A stretch of 64,000 nucleotides of DNA from Yoonia sp. R2331 (GTDB taxonomy: Bacteria; Pseudomonadota; Alphaproteobacteria; Rhodobacterales; Rhodobacteraceae). Made by a program: the position numbers and the translations under genes. Positions 63,259 to 64,000 of this stretch are shown piece after piece (within the stretch, counting starts at the first letter, position 1; each line of letters opens with the position of its first letter). A model generated the notes under the pieces. The model was not told the DNA's origin. It made no database searches and saw only the letters and a program-made list of their open reading frames with translations. The stretch lies in assembly GCF_041103235.1 (NCBI RefSeq), contig NZ_JBGCUN010000001.1, positions 2,604,001 to 2,668,000 of the forward strand. The letters are read 5' to 3'.

Positions 63259-64000
63259 TTACCCTTGCAGGGCTTCCCACATTTCAATGTCGCGTTTGTC
63301 CGTCCAGATGCGCGGGTGGGCGATCCCGCGCGCCTCGTCGTAGGCACGGGACACGTTGAATGGCAGGCAATGTTCATAGATCGCGTAATCTTTGAACTTC
63401 GGGTCACATTCGGCCCGCACCGCTTCCCACGCCTCCTTAAGAGAGCCGCCCGCCACCGCGACCTTTGCGGCAGGCCGATAGGTGCTGTCGACAAAATCAC
63501 GTGTGGATTCAATGGCCCGCTCGCAGGCATCTTTGCCAATCAGTGCGCCGCCGCGCCCCGGCGCGATGGCATCTGCATCATAGGCTTTGATTTTGTCGAG
63601 CGTATTGCCCCAATCCGCAAAATGGCCGTCGCCGCAATAACAAGCCGAATGGTCTTCGACGATGTCGCCGGTGAAAAGCACGTTCTGATCCGGAACATGG
63701 ATCACCGCGTCTCCGGCGGTATGCGCACGCCCGATCTGTTTTATATCTACGCGGCGATTGCCCAGATAGACTGTCATGCTGTCGTTGAACGTGGTCGTCG
63801 GATAGGTCAGGCCGGGGATGCTCTCATGACCCTCGAACAGGCGCGGGAAGCGTTGGAACTCGCTGTCCCAATCCTCTTGGCCCCGCTCCATCACCATAGA
63901 GCGCGCCGCATCGGACATGATGATCTGGCTTGCACCAAAGGCCGATGCGCCCAGCACGCGGACGGCGTGGTAGTGGGTAAGCACCACATGGGTGATGGGT
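63259..64000 (-). CDS. MBL-fold metallo-hydrolase (partial, runs off window)
   Basis: A metallo-beta-lactamase-fold protein missing its N-terminus beyond base 64000; 247 codons are seen. The core pattern is THYHAVR, where most enzymes have HxHxDH, then GRAHTAGDAVIH with a later His, and FTGDIVEDHSACY with Asp. The altered first motif recurs in a subfamily linked to aromatic degradation as far as I know, so it may be a divergent hydrolase with fewer metals. It is 23 bases upstream of the hydroxylase gene. Confidence 0.85.
   Translation of the reverse strand, partial: PITHVVLTHYHAVRVLGASAFGASQIIMSDAARSMVMERGQEDWDSEFQRFPRLFEGHESIPGLTYPTTTFNDSMTVYLGNRRVDIKQIGRAHTAGDAVIHVPDQNVLFTGDIVEDHSACYCGDGHFADWGNTLDKIKAYDADAIAPGRGGALIGKDACERAIESTRDFVDSTYRPAAKVAVAGGSLKEAWEAVRAECDPKFKDYAIYEHCLPFNVSRAYDEARGIAHPRIWTDKRDIEMWEALQG

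Overview
The window looks like a chromosomal segment of a marine alphaproteobacterium of the Roseobacter group (Rhodobacterales). The base composition is GC-rich and most genes have clear family members typical of that group: class I lysyl-tRNA synthetase, a second-type GltX, a cspA/dodecin pair, mreBCD-mrdA-rodA, an Fe-S photolyase, a DMSP-lyase-type cupin and a ProU-type transporter. The organism call is inference from gene content only.

Region 1 (1-37,600) is mostly core genome. It holds a partial lysyl-tRNA synthetase, a TerB-like protein, PBP4-type DacB, NadD, a PAS-GGDEF-EAL protein, EttA, a cold-shock protein and dodecin that share a terminator, and an SRAP-family protein. The tesA / ABC ATPase / FtsX-like permease block keeps the divergent order known for tesA-ybbA-ybbP. 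Then come a GGCT-like protein, a MATE pump, a MerR/zinc-ribbon divergent pair with a perfect operator palindrome, gltX, nadE, a MORN-repeat protein, photolyase and SDR, and leuA behind a leucine-rich leader peptide. The rod-shape operon mreB-mreC-mreD-mrdA-rodA, overlapped by a hydroxyacid dehydrogenase gene, is followed by SseB and UDG-family genes, a KpsT/KpsE capsule export pair with kdsA, and a BON-MscS channel.

Region 2 (37,650-about 50,100) looks like a genomic island beside tRNA-Gln(UUG). It starts with a large serine recombinase and its usual DUF2924/DUF3489 companions. A defence-like operon follows: a SIR2-domain protein, a HerA-type ATPase broken by one in-frame amber codon, and a third gene whose N-terminus resembles proteasome/HslV Ntn hydrolases. 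Next are an EamA transporter, two tandem DUF5681 genes with a ParB-domain DNA methyltransferase, a small XRE regulator and a divergent HhH-GPD-like protein.

Region 3 (50,106-64,000) is catabolic. A four-gene minus-strand operon encodes a CoA ligase, a DMSP-lyase-family cupin, a FadB-like multifunctional enzyme and a thiolase. It is divergent from a LysR regulator, with two perfect palindromes between them. Convergent to the regulator is a proX-proW-proV betaine-type importer. Together these suggest uptake of a betaine or DMSP-like solute and CoA-dependent breakdown of its carbon chain. After a gene-poor 1.4 kb stretch come a DUF2783 protein, an FAD-dependent aromatic-type hydroxylase and an MBL-fold hydrolase that runs off the window.

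The strongest candidate for a little-described system is the SIR2-HerA-Ntn hydrolase triad at 40,695-44,886.
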